Source of the DNA: Yeosuana marina | GTDB taxonomy: Bacteria > Bacteroidota > Bacteroidia > Flavobacteriales > Flavobacteriaceae | DNA: 64,000 nt | Reading direction: 5' to 3' | NCBI RefSeq assembly: GCF_011762485.1 | Contig: NZ_JAAKGI010000025.1 | Span: 169,228 to 233,227, forward strand | Shown here: positions 37,507-47,390 of the stretch, piece by piece | Numbering within the stretch: the stretch's first letter is position 1 | How the letters are laid out: the number at the start of each line of letters is the position of its first letter | Program-made: the position numbers and the translations under genes | The notes under the pieces: model-generated | Database searches by the model: none | What the model saw: the letters and a program-made list of their open reading frames with translations, nothing else | What the model was told of the DNA's origin: nothing

Positions 37507-37962
37507 ATGAAGAAAGCGCTTTTTCCAGGGTCGTTTGATCCATTAACATTAGGTCACGTTGATATTATTAAACGAGGTGTGGCCTTATTTGATGAAGTTA
37601 TTGTAGCCATTGGGATTAATTCGGAAAAGAATTACATGTTTTCTTTAGAAGAACGCAAACAATTTATCGAAGATGCTTTTAAAAATGTACCTAAAGTAAA
37701 AGTAGTCACTTACGAAGGACTAACGGTTCAATTTTGTAAAGAGATTAAAGTGCCTTTTATTTTACGCGGTCTTCGTAATCCTGCCGATTTCGAGTTTGAA
37801 AAAGCAATAGCTCACACCAACCGAAAGCTTTCAAAAATTGAAACTGTATTTTTGCTAACATCTGCAAGAACATCCTTTATTAGTTCTAGTATTGTAAGAG
37901 ACGTTATCAGAAATAATGGAGATTACACTAAGTTAGTTCCCGATAGCGTCAGAGTTAAATAA
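37507..37962 (+). CDS. coaD: Phosphopantetheine adenylyltransferase
   Basis: 151 residues. FPGSFDPLTLGHVDII holds the nucleotidyltransferase TxGH motif, and RGLRNPADFEFE and SARTSFISSSIVRDV are typical. It catalyses the fourth step of coenzyme A synthesis. Its TAA stop shares one base with the ATG of the next gene (TAATG). Confidence 0.96.
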   Translation: MKKALFPGSFDPLTLGHVDIIKRGVALFDEVIVAIGINSEKNYMFSLEERKQFIEDAFKNVPKVKVVTYEGLTVQFCKEIKVPFILRGLRNPADFEFEKAIAHTNRKLSKIETVFLLTSARTSFISSSIVRDVIRNNGDYTKLVPDSVRVK

Positions 37963-38372
37963 TGAAGCCATTTGATATTAATTTTCTAGATCATGTTGCA
38001 ATTAGGGTCAAGGACATTAATGACTCTGTTAATTGGTATTCTAAAGTTTTAGGGTTAACAATTTATAAACTTGAAAAATGGGGAGAGTTTCCTATTTTCA
38101 TGTTATCAGGAAAATCGGGAATCGCAATTTTTCCAGCCACTTTGGATGATGATCAATTCCCTATGAATTCAAAAAACATTAAAATTGATCATTTTGCTTT
38201 CAACGTTTCAAACGAAGATTTTATTAAAGCAAAAACATATTTTAATGAGATAAATGAGGCCTTTATATTTCAAGACCATCATTATTTTCACTCTATCTAC
38301 TTAAAGGACCCAGACAATCATACAGTTGAATTAACAACCCTTTTAATTGATGAAAATCAATTTTATAAATAA
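37962..38372 (+). CDS. VOC superfamily protein (glyoxalase-like)
   Basis: 136 residues. FLDHVAIRVKDINDSVNWYS with the first metal-ligand His, and KDPDNHTVELTT near the C-terminus with the final Glu. It is translationally linked to coaD by a one-base overlap and ends one base before the convergent SulP gene. The substrate is unknown. Confidence 0.82.
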   Translation: MKPFDINFLDHVAIRVKDINDSVNWYSKVLGLTIYKLEKWGEFPIFMLSGKSGIAIFPATLDDDQFPMNSKNIKIDHFAFNVSNEDFIKAKTYFNEINEAFIFQDHHYFHSIYLKDPDNHTVELTTLLIDENQFYK

Positions 38373-38373
38373 T

Positions 38374-39996
38374 TTACAGTTTATATTCAGACAATCCTTT
38401 AGTAAAGGCCTCTGGATTTTCTGCTAAATGATAACGCGGATCATCAATATCTTCAACAACAACTTCCTTAAATTTTGGACTAGATTTATATAATAGTACT
38501 TTACAATCTTCACTCAAGTGTTTTAGCTTGATAGATTTGCCTTCGGCTTCATATTTATTTACTAAATTATAGATAGCTTCAATAGCAGAATGATCACTAA
38601 TTCTGGACTCTACAAAATCAACTTCAACATTTTCCGGATCATTTTTCACATCAAACTTATCGTTAAAGGCTATAATAGACCCGAAAAAAAGTGGACCCCA
38701 AATTTCATAAACCTTAGTTCCATCTTCACGCATACGCTTACGAGCTCGAATTCGTTTCGCATTTTCCCAAGAGAACACCAACGCACTCATTATAACCCCT
38801 GCGATAACTGCAATTGCTAAATCAAAAATAATGGTTAATGCTGACACCGAAACCAACACAATCACATCACTTAACGGAATTTTATTCAATATTCTAAAAC
38901 TACTCCATGCAAACGTACCAATAACAACCATAAACATAACGCCTACTAAAGCAGCAACAGGTACTTGTTCTATAAGACCCGAAGCGAATAAAATAAACGC
39001 CAACAAAGCTAAAGATGCCACAATGCCCGACAACCGGCCTCTACCGCCTCCTTTAATATTAATTAGTGATTGACCTATCATGGCACATCCACCCATACCT
39101 CCAAAAAAACCAGTAACAATATTGGCACCACCTTGGGCAAGACACTCTCTATTAGTATCCCCTCTCGTTTCTGTAAGTTCATCAACTAAGTTTAAAGTCA
39201 TTAAAGATTCTATTAATCCAATCGCAGCTAAAATGAGCGCATAAGGAAAAATGAATTTTATAGTTTGATAATTAAACGGAACTTTTTCAAAAATATCCCA
39301 TTGAAAATGAGGTAATCCTCCTTTTAATCCTGCTCCTCCTCCATCTCTAATAAAACTTCCAACAGTAGCCACATCAAGCTTTCCAAAAATAACAATAGCC
39401 GAAACTACTATAATAGCCAACAAAGCTTCTGGTAATTTTTTGGTAATCTTTGGAAGTCCAAACATGATTCCCATGGTTAAAACCACAAGACCTATCATTA
39501 TCCACAATTGTTTTCCATGCATCCAGACAAGCTCTTCTCCGTTAAAAGTCATAAACATTTTCAACTGAGACAAAAAGATTACAATCGCTAAACCGTTTAC
39601 AAAACCCATCATAACAGGATGCGGAATTAAACGAACAAATTTGCCTAGTTTAAAAAAACCTGCTAGCATTTGTATAACGCCCATTAAAATAACGGTTGCA
39701 AACAAATAATACAAACCAAGATTTTCCCCTTCTGCACCCATGGCATTTCCTTCTGCTACTAATGCAACCATTACAACCGCTAAAGCTCCGGTAGCACCAC
39801 TTATCATACCAGGACGACCACCAAAAACAGAGGTTATAAAACCAACCATAAAAGCAGCATACAAACCTACTAATGGATCTACTCCTGCCACAAATGCAAA
39901 TGCCACTGCTTCAGGCACTAAAGCCAAAGCAACAGTTAGTCCGCTTAAAATGTCATTTTTTACATTGCTCGTTTGTTTTCTTATAAATTCTGTCAT
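38374..39996 (-). CDS. SulP family inorganic anion transporter with STAS domain
   Basis: 540 residues. The membrane part begins DILSGLTVALALVPEAVAFA and includes GGMGGCAMIGQSLINIKGGG. A C-terminal STAS domain (about 425-510) holds the conserved DHSAIEAI loop. SulP proteins carry sulfate, bicarbonate or dicarboxylates. With no sulfate or carbonic anhydrase gene beside it, the ion is unresolved. It has its own consensus promoter. Confidence 0.93.
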   Translation of the reverse strand: MTEFIRKQTSNVKNDILSGLTVALALVPEAVAFAFVAGVDPLVGLYAAFMVGFITSVFGGRPGMISGATGALAVVMVALVAEGNAMGAEGENLGLYYLFATVILMGVIQMLAGFFKLGKFVRLIPHPVMMGFVNGLAIVIFLSQLKMFMTFNGEELVWMHGKQLWIMIGLVVLTMGIMFGLPKITKKLPEALLAIIVVSAIVIFGKLDVATVGSFIRDGGGAGLKGGLPHFQWDIFEKVPFNYQTIKFIFPYALILAAIGLIESLMTLNLVDELTETRGDTNRECLAQGGANIVTGFFGGMGGCAMIGQSLINIKGGGRGRLSGIVASLALLAFILFASGLIEQVPVAALVGVMFMVVIGTFAWSSFRILNKIPLSDVIVLVSVSALTIIFDLAIAVIAGVIMSALVFSWENAKRIRARKRMREDGTKVYEIWGPLFFGSIIAFNDKFDVKNDPENVEVDFVESRISDHSAIEAIYNLVNKYEAEGKSIKLKHLSEDCKVLLYKSSPKFKEVVVEDIDDPRYHLAENPEAFTKGLSEYKL

Positions 39997-40015
39997 GGTT
40001 GTTTTTTTGAAGGGG

Positions 40016-40045
40016 CAAATTTACAGTTAATACAAAGATGAGCAA
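40016..40045 (-). promoter_or_regulatory. Promoter of the SulP gene
   Basis: Minus strand TTG (40045-40043), 19 bases, TAAATTTG (40023-40016), about 20 bases before the start at 39996. Confidence 0.7.
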
Positions 40046-40178
40046 GAAGCATTTACTTTAATTCTAATAATTTGTACGAAAACGATTGAAAAAAAATGGT
40101 TTTACTATTAAAAGTTTAGAATCAATTTATAAAAAAGTTTCACTTAACTAGAAAAAGTTACTTAAAATGCTGATTCTA

Positions 40179-40760
40179 TTAAATCAATAATTTAATATTA
40201 GCATAAGAGTTTTGTAAAGCTTCTTCGGTTTGTTCTTTGTTTAACCATTCTACTTTGGTAATCCCTTCTTCCTCCTGTGCATATAAATTACCTTTAAAAC
40301 TTGTTTTCATTTCAAACCAATAGGTAACTTTAATTCTATGCCTTCCATTACGCTTGAATATATGATAGGTTGTTTCTATTGGTTTTACGATCTCTAAACC
40401 GTTTACTCCTGTTTCTTCGGTAACCTCTCTAATAGCAGTTTCTTCAATAGTTTCTCTTCTTTCAGCTTTTCCTTTAGGCAAATCCCACTTATCATTTCTG
40501 TAAATAAATAATATATCTCTGTTTTCATTATAAACCTTTCCTCCTCCAGCAACAACATTAGGCATTTTTTTTAAAAACTTTTTAAGTAATTTATCTTTAT
40601 TTTTATGAATAAGGCGAACCTCTTTTATAGACGTTGTGTTAAGTTCTTTTATGACCTTCCTTAAATTTACGGTGTTGAGCAGATAATTCTTAAAATTGGT
40701 TTCTTGCTCTACTACTGTGGTTAAAATTATAGGTTTGTCGCCGACAAAAACTTTATGCAT
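40179..40760 (-). CDS. NUDIX hydrolase
   Basis: 193 residues. The Nudix box runs from GKAERRETIEETAIREVTEE through TGVN (about 98-120), preceded by WDLPKG. An N-terminal extension of about 70 residues, MHKVFVGDKPIILTT onward, is typical for the flavobacterial members. It hydrolyses a nucleoside diphosphate-type compound of unknown identity. It is divergent from pyrE. Confidence 0.88.
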   Translation of the reverse strand: MHKVFVGDKPIILTTVVEQETNFKNYLLNTVNLRKVIKELNTTSIKEVRLIHKNKDKLLKKFLKKMPNVVAGGGKVYNENRDILFIYRNDKWDLPKGKAERRETIEETAIREVTEETGVNGLEIVKPIETTYHIFKRNGRHRIKVTYWFEMKTSFKGNLYAQEEEGITKVEWLNKEQTEEALQNSYANIKLLI

Positions 40761-40876
40761 GCTTAATTGTTAACATTTATAGTCTGGTAAAAATATCATT
40801 TTTCAAAACAAATCAGCAATTGTTGAAAAAAATATTTTTATTCATATTCAACATTACAAAAAACTAAATTTATATG

Positions 40877-40884
40877 TAATTTTG
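40877..40884 (+). promoter_or_regulatory. -7 promoter element of pyrE
   Basis: TAATTTTG ends only five bases before the pyrE ATG at 40890. If used, transcription starts at or next to the start codon, giving a leaderless or nearly leaderless mRNA. No well-spaced TTG is present. Confidence 0.5.
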
Positions 40885-40889
40885 TTCTT

Positions 40890-41534
40890 ATGATTTTTAA
40901 TAAAGAAACTGCTAGACAAACTGCCGAAGTTTTATTGCAAATAAATGCTATAAAACTCAGCCCAAAAGAACCGTTTACTTGGGCATCTGGATGGAAATCT
41001 CCAATATACTGTGATAATCGTATTATCCTATCCTACCCTCCCATTAGAAACTATATTAGAGAAACAATGGGGAAACAAATTGAAGAGTTATATGGCAGGC
41101 CAGATGTTATCGCTGGTGTTGCTACTGGAGCAATTGGTATTGGTGTATTGGTTGCCGAATATTTAGGACTGCCTTTTATTTATGTGCGCCCTGAAGCCAA
41201 AGGACATGGTAGAAAAAACCAAATAGAGGGTTATATAGAAGCCGGACAAAGTGTTGTGGTTGTTGAAGATTTGATAAGCACAGGCAAAAGTAGCTTAAAT
41301 GCAGCAAAAGCGCTCAAAGAAGCTGAGATAAACATTAAAGGTATGGTGGCAATTTTTTCATATGGTTTTGATGTTGCAACTGAAAACTTTAAAAAAGAAG
41401 ATGTTACATTGCATACGTTGAGTAATTATGAAAGTTTACTGGACCAAGCCTTAGAAACCAATTACATTTCTCAAAAAGAATTGACAACATTGTCTGATTG
41501 GAATTCAAACCCAAGTGAATGGAACGCTATTTGA
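40890..41534 (+). CDS. pyrE: Orotate phosphoribosyltransferase
   Basis: 214 residues. The PRPP-binding loop is VVVVEDLISTGKSSLNAAKA, and FTWASGWKSPIYCDNR is the conserved N-terminal segment. It makes orotidine 5'-phosphate in pyrimidine synthesis. It is followed 33 bases later by the SRPBCC gene on the same strand. Confidence 0.95.
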   Translation: MIFNKETARQTAEVLLQINAIKLSPKEPFTWASGWKSPIYCDNRIILSYPPIRNYIRETMGKQIEELYGRPDVIAGVATGAIGIGVLVAEYLGLPFIYVRPEAKGHGRKNQIEGYIEAGQSVVVVEDLISTGKSSLNAAKALKEAEINIKGMVAIFSYGFDVATENFKKEDVTLHTLSNYESLLDQALETNYISQKELTTLSDWNSNPSEWNAI

Positions 41535-41567
41535 TAGTTTATTAGTTCACAATAAACGAAAACAAAA

Positions 41568-41963
41568 ATGAATTTAGAATCGCCAAAAATAAATGTAAGT
41601 AAATCTCCTCAAGAAGTATTTGATTTCTTGTCAGACATTAAAAATTTCGAATCTTTAATGCCTGAAAACATTAGCAAGTTTGAAGTATTAAGTGATGATA
41701 CGTTTTTATTTGCTTTAAAAGGTATGCCAGAAATAATTCTTAAAAAAAAGGAACTTGTTCCGCCTAATAAAATTGTTCTTGGTGCTGCTGGAGGGAAATT
41801 GGACTTTTCACTTACAGGTAATATTGTAGAAAATAGCGATAGCTCCAGTGATGTACAATTAACATTTGATGGAGATTTTAATCCCATGATGGCTATGATG
41901 ATTAAAGGCCCAATAAGTAAGTTTATTGAAACTCTAGCAACGAGTATCCCTAAATCTATTTAA
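41568..41963 (+). CDS. SRPBCC (START-like) family protein
   Basis: 131 residues with a START/Bet v1-like pattern: KINVSKSPQEVFDFLSDIKN at the N-terminus and a C-terminal helix (MAMMIKGPISKFIETLATSI). Such proteins hold a hydrophobic ligand. The ligand is not known. It overlaps the convergent birA by four bases. Confidence 0.82.
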   Translation: MNLESPKINVSKSPQEVFDFLSDIKNFESLMPENISKFEVLSDDTFLFALKGMPEIILKKKELVPPNKIVLGAAGGKLDFSLTGNIVENSDSSSDVQLTFDGDFNPMMAMMIKGPISKFIETLATSIPKSI

Positions 41964-42691
41964 TATAAAAGTGTAATATCTTTTAAATCGTACTCTTTTA
42001 TAATTTCATCCTCCAATAACACTCTTAAATTACCAGATACGGAGACATTTTTTATAAAACCAGAAAACACGCAACCTTCAGCATCTTTAAATGTTGAAGG
42101 TTTATTTTTTCTAAACAAATACATTTCATATTCTCGTTTCAAGTTAGAATAATCTTGGCTTTTTAAAATATTAAAATAATATTTTAAGTTTTTTAAAACA
42201 ACATCCAAAACTTCATCAAGATAAAAGGTTCTACCCGACAATAACTTAAGAGACGATGCTTTTGGCAACCCTTCAAATTGTGTTTGATTAATATTTAGTC
42301 CTATACCAATTATTGATGCGGTTATATGACTTTGTTTAATGACATTTTCAATTAAAATGCCACAAATCTTCTTGTCTTCTGACAAAATGTCGTTAGGCCA
42401 TTTCACACTTAATTTAGGTATAGAAAAACTTTGTAAAGATTTAATTAATGCTAACGAGGTGGCAATACTTATGTAAAAAGGGTACTCTATGTGCTGCTTC
42501 GAAACATCTTTAAACACACTAAAAGTCAGGTTTTTAGAACTTTCAGAATTCCAAATCGTTCCCATTTGACCTCTTCCATTAGTTTGGTGTTTTGTTACTA
42601 CAGTAGTATAATCTTTAACCACTTCTTCATTGGTAAGCTTACGTAGGTACCTGTTGGTAGAATCGATGGCATCAAGTTTGATTATAGGCAT
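41960..42691 (-). CDS. birA: Biotin--[acetyl-CoA-carboxylase] ligase
   Basis: 243 residues, catalytic and C-terminal domains only, with no N-terminal repressor HTH. The biotinyl-AMP loop is NGRGQMGTIWNS and the core is KWPNDILSEDKKICGILIE. It biotinylates the carboxyl carrier protein. It is divergent from rsfS. Confidence 0.94.
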   Translation of the reverse strand: MPIIKLDAIDSTNRYLRKLTNEEVVKDYTTVVTKHQTNGRGQMGTIWNSESSKNLTFSVFKDVSKQHIEYPFYISIATSLALIKSLQSFSIPKLSVKWPNDILSEDKKICGILIENVIKQSHITASIIGIGLNINQTQFEGLPKASSLKLLSGRTFYLDEVLDVVLKNLKYYFNILKSQDYSNLKREYEMYLFRKNKPSTFKDAEGCVFSGFIKNVSVSGNLRVLLEDEIIKEYDLKDITLLY

Positions 42692-42760
42692 TTGAAGTTA
42701 TTTGTTATATTACTATAGAATCTTATGATTATTTTAAAGTATAAAGAACTAAAAAAATAA

Positions 42761-42768
42761 TAACTTTG
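42761..42768 (+). promoter_or_regulatory. -7 promoter element of rsfS-ftsH
   Basis: TAACTTTG followed by CA, 20 bases before the rsfS ATG. No well-placed TTG. Confidence 0.5.
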
Positions 42769-42788
42769 CACAAATTTAAATCAAATTA

Positions 42789-43160
42789 ATGGCGAAAGAA
42801 AATATAAGCGCAGACCAACTAATATCAGTAATAATAAGTAGTATAGAAGATGTTAAAGGAAATAAAATTAATATTCTTGATTTAAGAGATATTGAAAACA
42901 CGGTTTGTGATTACTTTATAATTTGTGAAGGAACTTCAAATACACAAGTTGGCGCTATTGTCAAATCAGTACAAAAAAAAGTAAGTAAAGAACTTAAAGA
43001 CAATCCATGGCATGTTGAAGGAGAAGACAATGCTGAATGGGTTTTAATTGATTATATAAATGTTGTTGTTCATGTATTTCAAAAACATATTAGAGACTAT
43101 TATGATATTGAAAGTCTATGGGGAGATGCAAAAACAACTGTAATAGAAACTAGTTACTAA
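42789..43160 (+). CDS. rsfS: Ribosome silencing factor RsfS
   Basis: 123 residues of the Iojap/RsfS family: CDYFIICEGTSNTQVGAIVK and PWHVEGEDNAEWVLIDYINV are diagnostic. It binds L14 and blocks subunit joining under starvation. It lies seven bases before ftsH and is surely co-transcribed. Confidence 0.95.
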   Translation: MAKENISADQLISVIISSIEDVKGNKINILDLRDIENTVCDYFIICEGTSNTQVGAIVKSVQKKVSKELKDNPWHVEGEDNAEWVLIDYINVVVHVFQKHIRDYYDIESLWGDAKTTVIETSY

Positions 43161-43167
43161 AAAAAGA

Positions 43168-45108
43168 ATGACGAACGATAAAAAAAACATTAAGGATAAA
43201 AAACCAAAGTTTAATCCGTATTGGATTTATGGTATCATTATAGCTATCTTCCTTGCAATCCAACTATTTAGTAATGTTGGTTATCAAGGTGAAAACACCA
43301 CTAACCCTACTCAATTTTTTAAATTTGTAGCCGATGGTGATGTAGCGCGTGTTGAAATTGTAAATAAACGCGTTGCCAAAGTATATCTAACTAAAGAAGC
43401 AGAACAAAAAGAAATACACAAAAAGTCAATTCCAAGTTCTCTTCTTCCAACAACAAACAAACTTCCTAACTATAAGTTTGAATTTGGCGATCTTCAGATT
43501 TTTCAAAATCATTTAAATGAGGTTATCAAAGAACATAATTTAAATTTAACTCCAGTTTATATAACTGAGGACAACTTTTTTGGTGATTTGTTAGTTGGCA
43601 TACTTCCGTTCATACTCCTTATAGGTGTTTGGATTTTCATTATGCGCCGTATGTCAGGTGGAGCTGGCGGTGGAGCTGGTGGTCAAATTTTTAATATCGG
43701 AAAATCTAAGGCTAAACTCTTTGATCAAAACACAGAAGTTAAAACGACTTTTAAAGATGTTGCTGGTCTTGAAGGTGCTAAAGAAGAAGTTCAAGAGATC
43801 GTAGACTTTCTTAAATTTCCAGAAAAATACACAACATTAGGAGGGAAAATTCCAAAAGGAGCCCTACTGGTAGGACCTCCAGGAACAGGTAAAACGTTGT
43901 TAGCACGAGCTGTTGCTGGTGAGGCAAAAGTACCGTTTTTCTCATTATCAGGGTCAGATTTTGTAGAGATGTTTGTAGGTGTTGGTGCTTCTAGAGTTCG
44001 AGATTTATTTAAACAAGCTAAAGAAAAATCACCTTCCATCATTTTTATCGATGAAATTGATGCTATTGGTCGTGCCAGAGGAAAAAATGCCATGTCTGGT
44101 AGTAATGACGAACGTGAAAATACCTTAAATCAGCTATTAACCGAAATGGATGGCTTTGGTACTAATACCAATGTTATTGTACTTGCAGCAACAAATAGAG
44201 CAGACATATTAGATACGGCTTTGATGCGTGCCGGGCGTTTTGATAGACAAATTTTTGTAGACCTACCAGATGTTAGAGAGCGAAAAGAAATTTTCGAAGT
44301 GCATTTACGTCCACTTAAAAAAGCTAAAGATTTAGATCTTGATTTTTTATCAAAGCAAACGCCAGGATTTTCTGGAGCTGATATTGCTAACGTTTGTAAT
44401 GAAGCCGCTTTAATTGCTGCTAGAAATGGTAAAAAAGAAGTTGATAAGCAAGATTTTTTAGATGCTGTTGATAGAATTATTGGTGGATTAGAAAAGAAAA
44501 ACAAAATTATAACACCAGGTGAAAAACGTGCTGTTGCTTTTCATGAAGCTGGACATGCAACCGTAAGTTGGATGCTTGAACATGCTGCTCCATTAGTAAA
44601 AGTAACTATTGTTCCTCGAGGTAGATCTTTAGGAGCCGCTTGGTACTTACCAGAAGAACGTCTAATTGTTCATCCAGAACAAATGCTTGATGAGATGTGT
44701 GCTGCATTAGGAGGAAGAGCCGCAGAAAAAGTAATTTTTAATAAAATTTCTACTGGAGCATTAAGTGATTTGGAAAAAGTAACCAAACAAGCTAGAGCCA
44801 TGGTTACAGTATATGGTTTAAGTGATAAAGTTGGTAACTTAACGTATTATGATTCTTCTGGACAAAATGAATATGGTTTTACAAAACCTTACAGTGAAAA
44901 AACTGCTGAGTTGATAGATAAAGAGATTTCAGATTTAATTGAAACCCAATATAAACGTGCAATAAAACTTCTTGAGGAAAATAAAGATAAACTTACAGAA
45001 TTAGCCAACGTGCTCCTTGATAAGGAAGTTATTTTTAAGGACAATCTAGAGAAAATATTTGGCAAACGAGGTTTTGATAAAGAAAATAATGAAATTGTTG
45101 AAGGATAA
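43168..45108 (+). CDS. ftsH: ATP-dependent zinc metalloprotease FtsH
   Basis: 646 residues. Two spans (about 18-36 and 135-157) enclose a periplasmic domain. The AAA module has Walker A GPPGTGKT and Walker [11 protein letters not shown] plus MRAGRFDRQ. The zinc site is HEAGHATV. It degrades misfolded membrane proteins and short-lived regulators. The glycine-rich [17 protein letters not shown] links the second span to the ATPase. Confidence 0.98.
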   Translation: MTNDKKNIKDKKPKFNPYWIYGIIIAIFLAIQLFSNVGYQGENTTNPTQFFKFVADGDVARVEIVNKRVAKVYLTKEAEQKEIHKKSIPSSLLPTTNKLPNYKFEFGDLQIFQNHLNEVIKEHNLNLTPVYITEDNFFGDLLVGILPFILLIGVWIFIMRRMSGGAGGGAGGQIFNIGKSKAKLFDQNTEVKTTFKDVAGLEGAKEEVQEIVDFLKFPEKYTTLGGKIPKGALLVGPPGTGKTLLARAVAGEAKVPFFSLSGSDFVEMFVGVGASRVRDLFKQAKEKSPSIIFIDEIDAIGRARGKNAMSGSNDERENTLNQLLTEMDGFGTNTNVIVLAATNRADILDTALMRAGRFDRQIFVDLPDVRERKEIFEVHLRPLKKAKDLDLDFLSKQTPGFSGADIANVCNEAALIAARNGKKEVDKQDFLDAVDRIIGGLEKKNKIITPGEKRAVAFHEAGHATVSWMLEHAAPLVKVTIVPRGRSLGAAWYLPEERLIVHPEQMLDEMCAALGGRAAEKVIFNKISTGALSDLEKVTKQARAMVTVYGLSDKVGNLTYYDSSGQNEYGFTKPYSEKTAELIDKEISDLIETQYKRAIKLLEENKDKLTELANVLLDKEVIFKDNLEKIFGKRGFDKENNEIVEG

Positions 45109-45135
45109 AAGGCCTATATTTTGGAAACCAATAGT

Positions 45136-45176
45136 AAAAATCTTAAATTAATCGTATGGTTAGTTTAAGATTTTTT
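45136..45176 (+). terminator. Intrinsic terminator of rsfS-ftsH
   Basis: AAAAATCTTAAA pairs with TTTAAGATTTTT, continued inward by a TAATC/GGTTA stem with mismatched bases, and the right arm ends in a T run. Confidence 0.75.
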
Positions 45177-45183
45177 ATATTTG
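45176..45183 (+). promoter_or_regulatory. -7 promoter element of the LUD gene
   Basis: TATATTTG directly abuts the ftsH terminator, 40 bases before the LUD gene start. Confidence 0.5.
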
Positions 45184-45223
45184 AAAAACCCCTTTAAAAA
45201 CTGAGTTAATAGCAAAAACCTGA

Positions 45224-45832
45224 ATGAGTCTTTTTAGAAAAATATTTGGTTCAAAACCTGACAACAAAGAAGAAGAACTAAAATCAAATGAACGTGGCAA
45301 ATACATGCCTGAAATTAAATTACCAATAGATGAAAAGTTTACCATAAACTTTAAAGCTAATGGTGGTAAGTTTCTTTATTGTGAAGATTTAAACGAAATT
45401 TTTGAAAGCTTAGAAAACATTATTGAAGAAAACGATTGGGGAGATAAGAAAGCTTATTTTATAGATAAAAATTTAAAAAACCGTTTTAAAAGCGCCAATT
45501 TATTAACTTCAGATAGAGCTAGTGACTCCACATTTTTTATAACGACTTGTGAAAACTTAATAGCAAATGATGGTTCTTTACTAATTTGCTCCAATCAAAT
45601 AGCTGAAAAAAAATTGATTGAACTTCCTGATAATTTTATTGTTTTTTCAACTACCAGTCAAATGGTTGAAACTATTGGAGAAGGATTACGAGGCATTAAA
45701 TCTAAAAACAAGAAAAAAATCCCTACAAATATTACCACAATCAAACACTTTAAATCGTCTGATGAAAAAGACTTTTTAAGCTATGGAAGTAGTTCTAAAA
45801 ATTTATATTTGCTACTTTTAGAAGATCTTTAA
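45224..45832 (+). CDS. LUD (lactate utilisation protein B/C-like) domain protein
   Basis: 202 residues. The central part (ASDSTFFITTCENLIANDGS, then LPDNFIVFSTTSQMVETIGE) follows the LUD/YkgG pattern, with a charged N-terminal tail. LutC-type proteins act with LutA and LutB in lactate oxidation, but neither is nearby and this copy stands between ftsH and cdsA, a placement I associate with the Flavobacteriaceae. The role is therefore open. Confidence 0.8.
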   Translation: MSLFRKIFGSKPDNKEEELKSNERGKYMPEIKLPIDEKFTINFKANGGKFLYCEDLNEIFESLENIIEENDWGDKKAYFIDKNLKNRFKSANLLTSDRASDSTFFITTCENLIANDGSLLICSNQIAEKKLIELPDNFIVFSTTSQMVETIGEGLRGIKSKNKKKIPTNITTIKHFKSSDEKDFLSYGSSSKNLYLLLLEDL

Positions 45833-45922
45833 ACTATAATTAGCTACATACTTTGATTTTAAACCAACCTACTCTTTGTTCACCCAAGTATTACGTTAAT
45901 TTACAAAAAGCAAACTAAATAA

Positions 45923-46744
45923 ATGAAAGAACTTTTTGTGCGACTACTTTCTGGCTTATTCTATGTTTTCTTGCTAGCTATTTCTATAAATTATAAATAT
46001 GCTGCAATACTCCTTTTTTTTGTATTTGGGCTTATTTGTTTAAGTGAGTTCAAAAAAATTATTCAACTAAAAAGTGTCATTCCTCATATCATTTTTATTG
46101 CACTTTTAATTGTGTTTATATCAGGCCAATTGCTTTTAGAAACTAGTGAAGTCGTTGATAAGCTAAATCAAATACTCCTGGTTCTTACAATATTTGTTCA
46201 ATTATTTTTAATTAAAGATTTATTTTCAAATAAAGCAATTCCACTATTTAATTCAAGGCGTTTTCTGTTAACTACTTTTTATATATCAAGTCCGTTTGTG
46301 TTTTTAATTTTAATAGCATTTCATCATGAAGTCTATAATCCAAATATATTATTTAGCTCCTTCATTTTAATATGGGTTAACGATTCCTTTGCGTATTTAA
46401 TTGGTAAAAATTTCGGAAAACAGAAACTTTTTGAAAAAATATCACCTAAAAAAACTGTTGAAGGTTTTTTAGGCGGACTATTTTTTTCATGCATTGCAAG
46501 CTATTTTATTGCTACCTTTACAGAAACATTAACCTTTACCAACTGGTTACTATTAAGTATTATTATTAGTGTTTTTGGTACGTTAGGCGATTTAATTGAA
46601 TCAAAATTTAAACGACAGGCCAATGTTAAAGATAGCGGCACCATAATGCCAGGTCATGGCGGATTACTTGACCGTTTAGACAGCATTATTTTTGCAGCGC
46701 CTTTTATTTATTTATTTTTAAGAATTACACTATATGTTTCATAA
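45923..46744 (+). CDS. cdsA: Phosphatidate cytidylyltransferase
   Basis: 273 residues and about 7-8 spans. The C-terminal signature GTLGDLIESKFKRQANVKDS followed by GTIMPGHGGLLDRLDS is diagnostic. It makes CDP-diacylglycerol, the precursor of all phospholipids. Its 3' end overlaps psd by 11 bases. Confidence 0.95.
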   Translation: MKELFVRLLSGLFYVFLLAISINYKYAAILLFFVFGLICLSEFKKIIQLKSVIPHIIFIALLIVFISGQLLLETSEVVDKLNQILLVLTIFVQLFLIKDLFSNKAIPLFNSRRFLLTTFYISSPFVFLILIAFHHEVYNPNILFSSFILIWVNDSFAYLIGKNFGKQKLFEKISPKKTVEGFLGGLFFSCIASYFIATFTETLTFTNWLLLSIIISVFGTLGDLIESKFKRQANVKDSGTIMPGHGGLLDRLDSIIFAAPFIYLFLRITLYVS

Positions 46745-47390
46745 AGAAGGACATAAAATCATATTTACTACATTTATTATTATTGTAGCTTCGTTTTTGT
46801 TAATAGACAATTTTATTCATTTGCCATGGTTACAAACCTCTCTATGGATTATACTTCTAATCTTTTTTATTCTCATACTTCAGTTCTTTAGAAATCCTAA
46901 ACGTAACGCCTTACAAAATGACAAACAAGTACTGTCTTCAGTAGATGGAAAAGTTGTGGTTATTGAAGAAGTTTTTGAAAAAGAATATTTTAATGATAAA
47001 CGTATACAGGTAAGCGTATTTATGTCCCCCATTAATGTGCACGTAACCCGTTACCCAATTAGCGGGAATGTAATTTTTAGTAAATACCACCCTGGTAAGT
47101 ATTTAGTTGCATGGCACCCTAAAGCTAGTGAAGAGAATGAGCGAACAACCATAGTGGTAGAAAATAAAATTTTTGGAAAAGTATTATTTAGACAAATAGC
47201 TGGAGCTCTTGCTAGACGTATTGTAAATTATGCTAAAGTAGATGAACAAGCGACGCAAGGAAGTGATAGTGGATTCATAAAATTTGGTTCGAGAGTTGAT
47301 TTATTTTTACCTTTAAATGCTGAAATCAAAGTACAACTGAATCAAAAAGTACGTGGTGGAGAAAGTATTATTGCAGAAATCAATGACTAA
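46734..47390 (+). CDS. psd: Phosphatidylserine decarboxylase (short, class II type)
   Basis: 218 residues. Two N-terminal hydrophobic segments precede SSVDGKVVVIEEVF and NVHVTRYPISG. The self-cleavage site that forms the pyruvoyl group is the Gly-Ser in KFGSRVDLFLP near the C-terminus. It makes phosphatidylethanolamine, a main lipid of this phylum. It overlaps cdsA upstream and the acyl-CoA-binding protein gene downstream (8 bases). Confidence 0.93.
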   Translation: MFHKEGHKIIFTTFIIIVASFLLIDNFIHLPWLQTSLWIILLIFFILILQFFRNPKRNALQNDKQVLSSVDGKVVVIEEVFEKEYFNDKRIQVSVFMSPINVHVTRYPISGNVIFSKYHPGKYLVAWHPKASEENERTTIVVENKIFGKVLFRQIAGALARRIVNYAKVDEQATQGSDSGFIKFGSRVDLFLPLNAEIKVQLNQKVRGGESIIAEIND

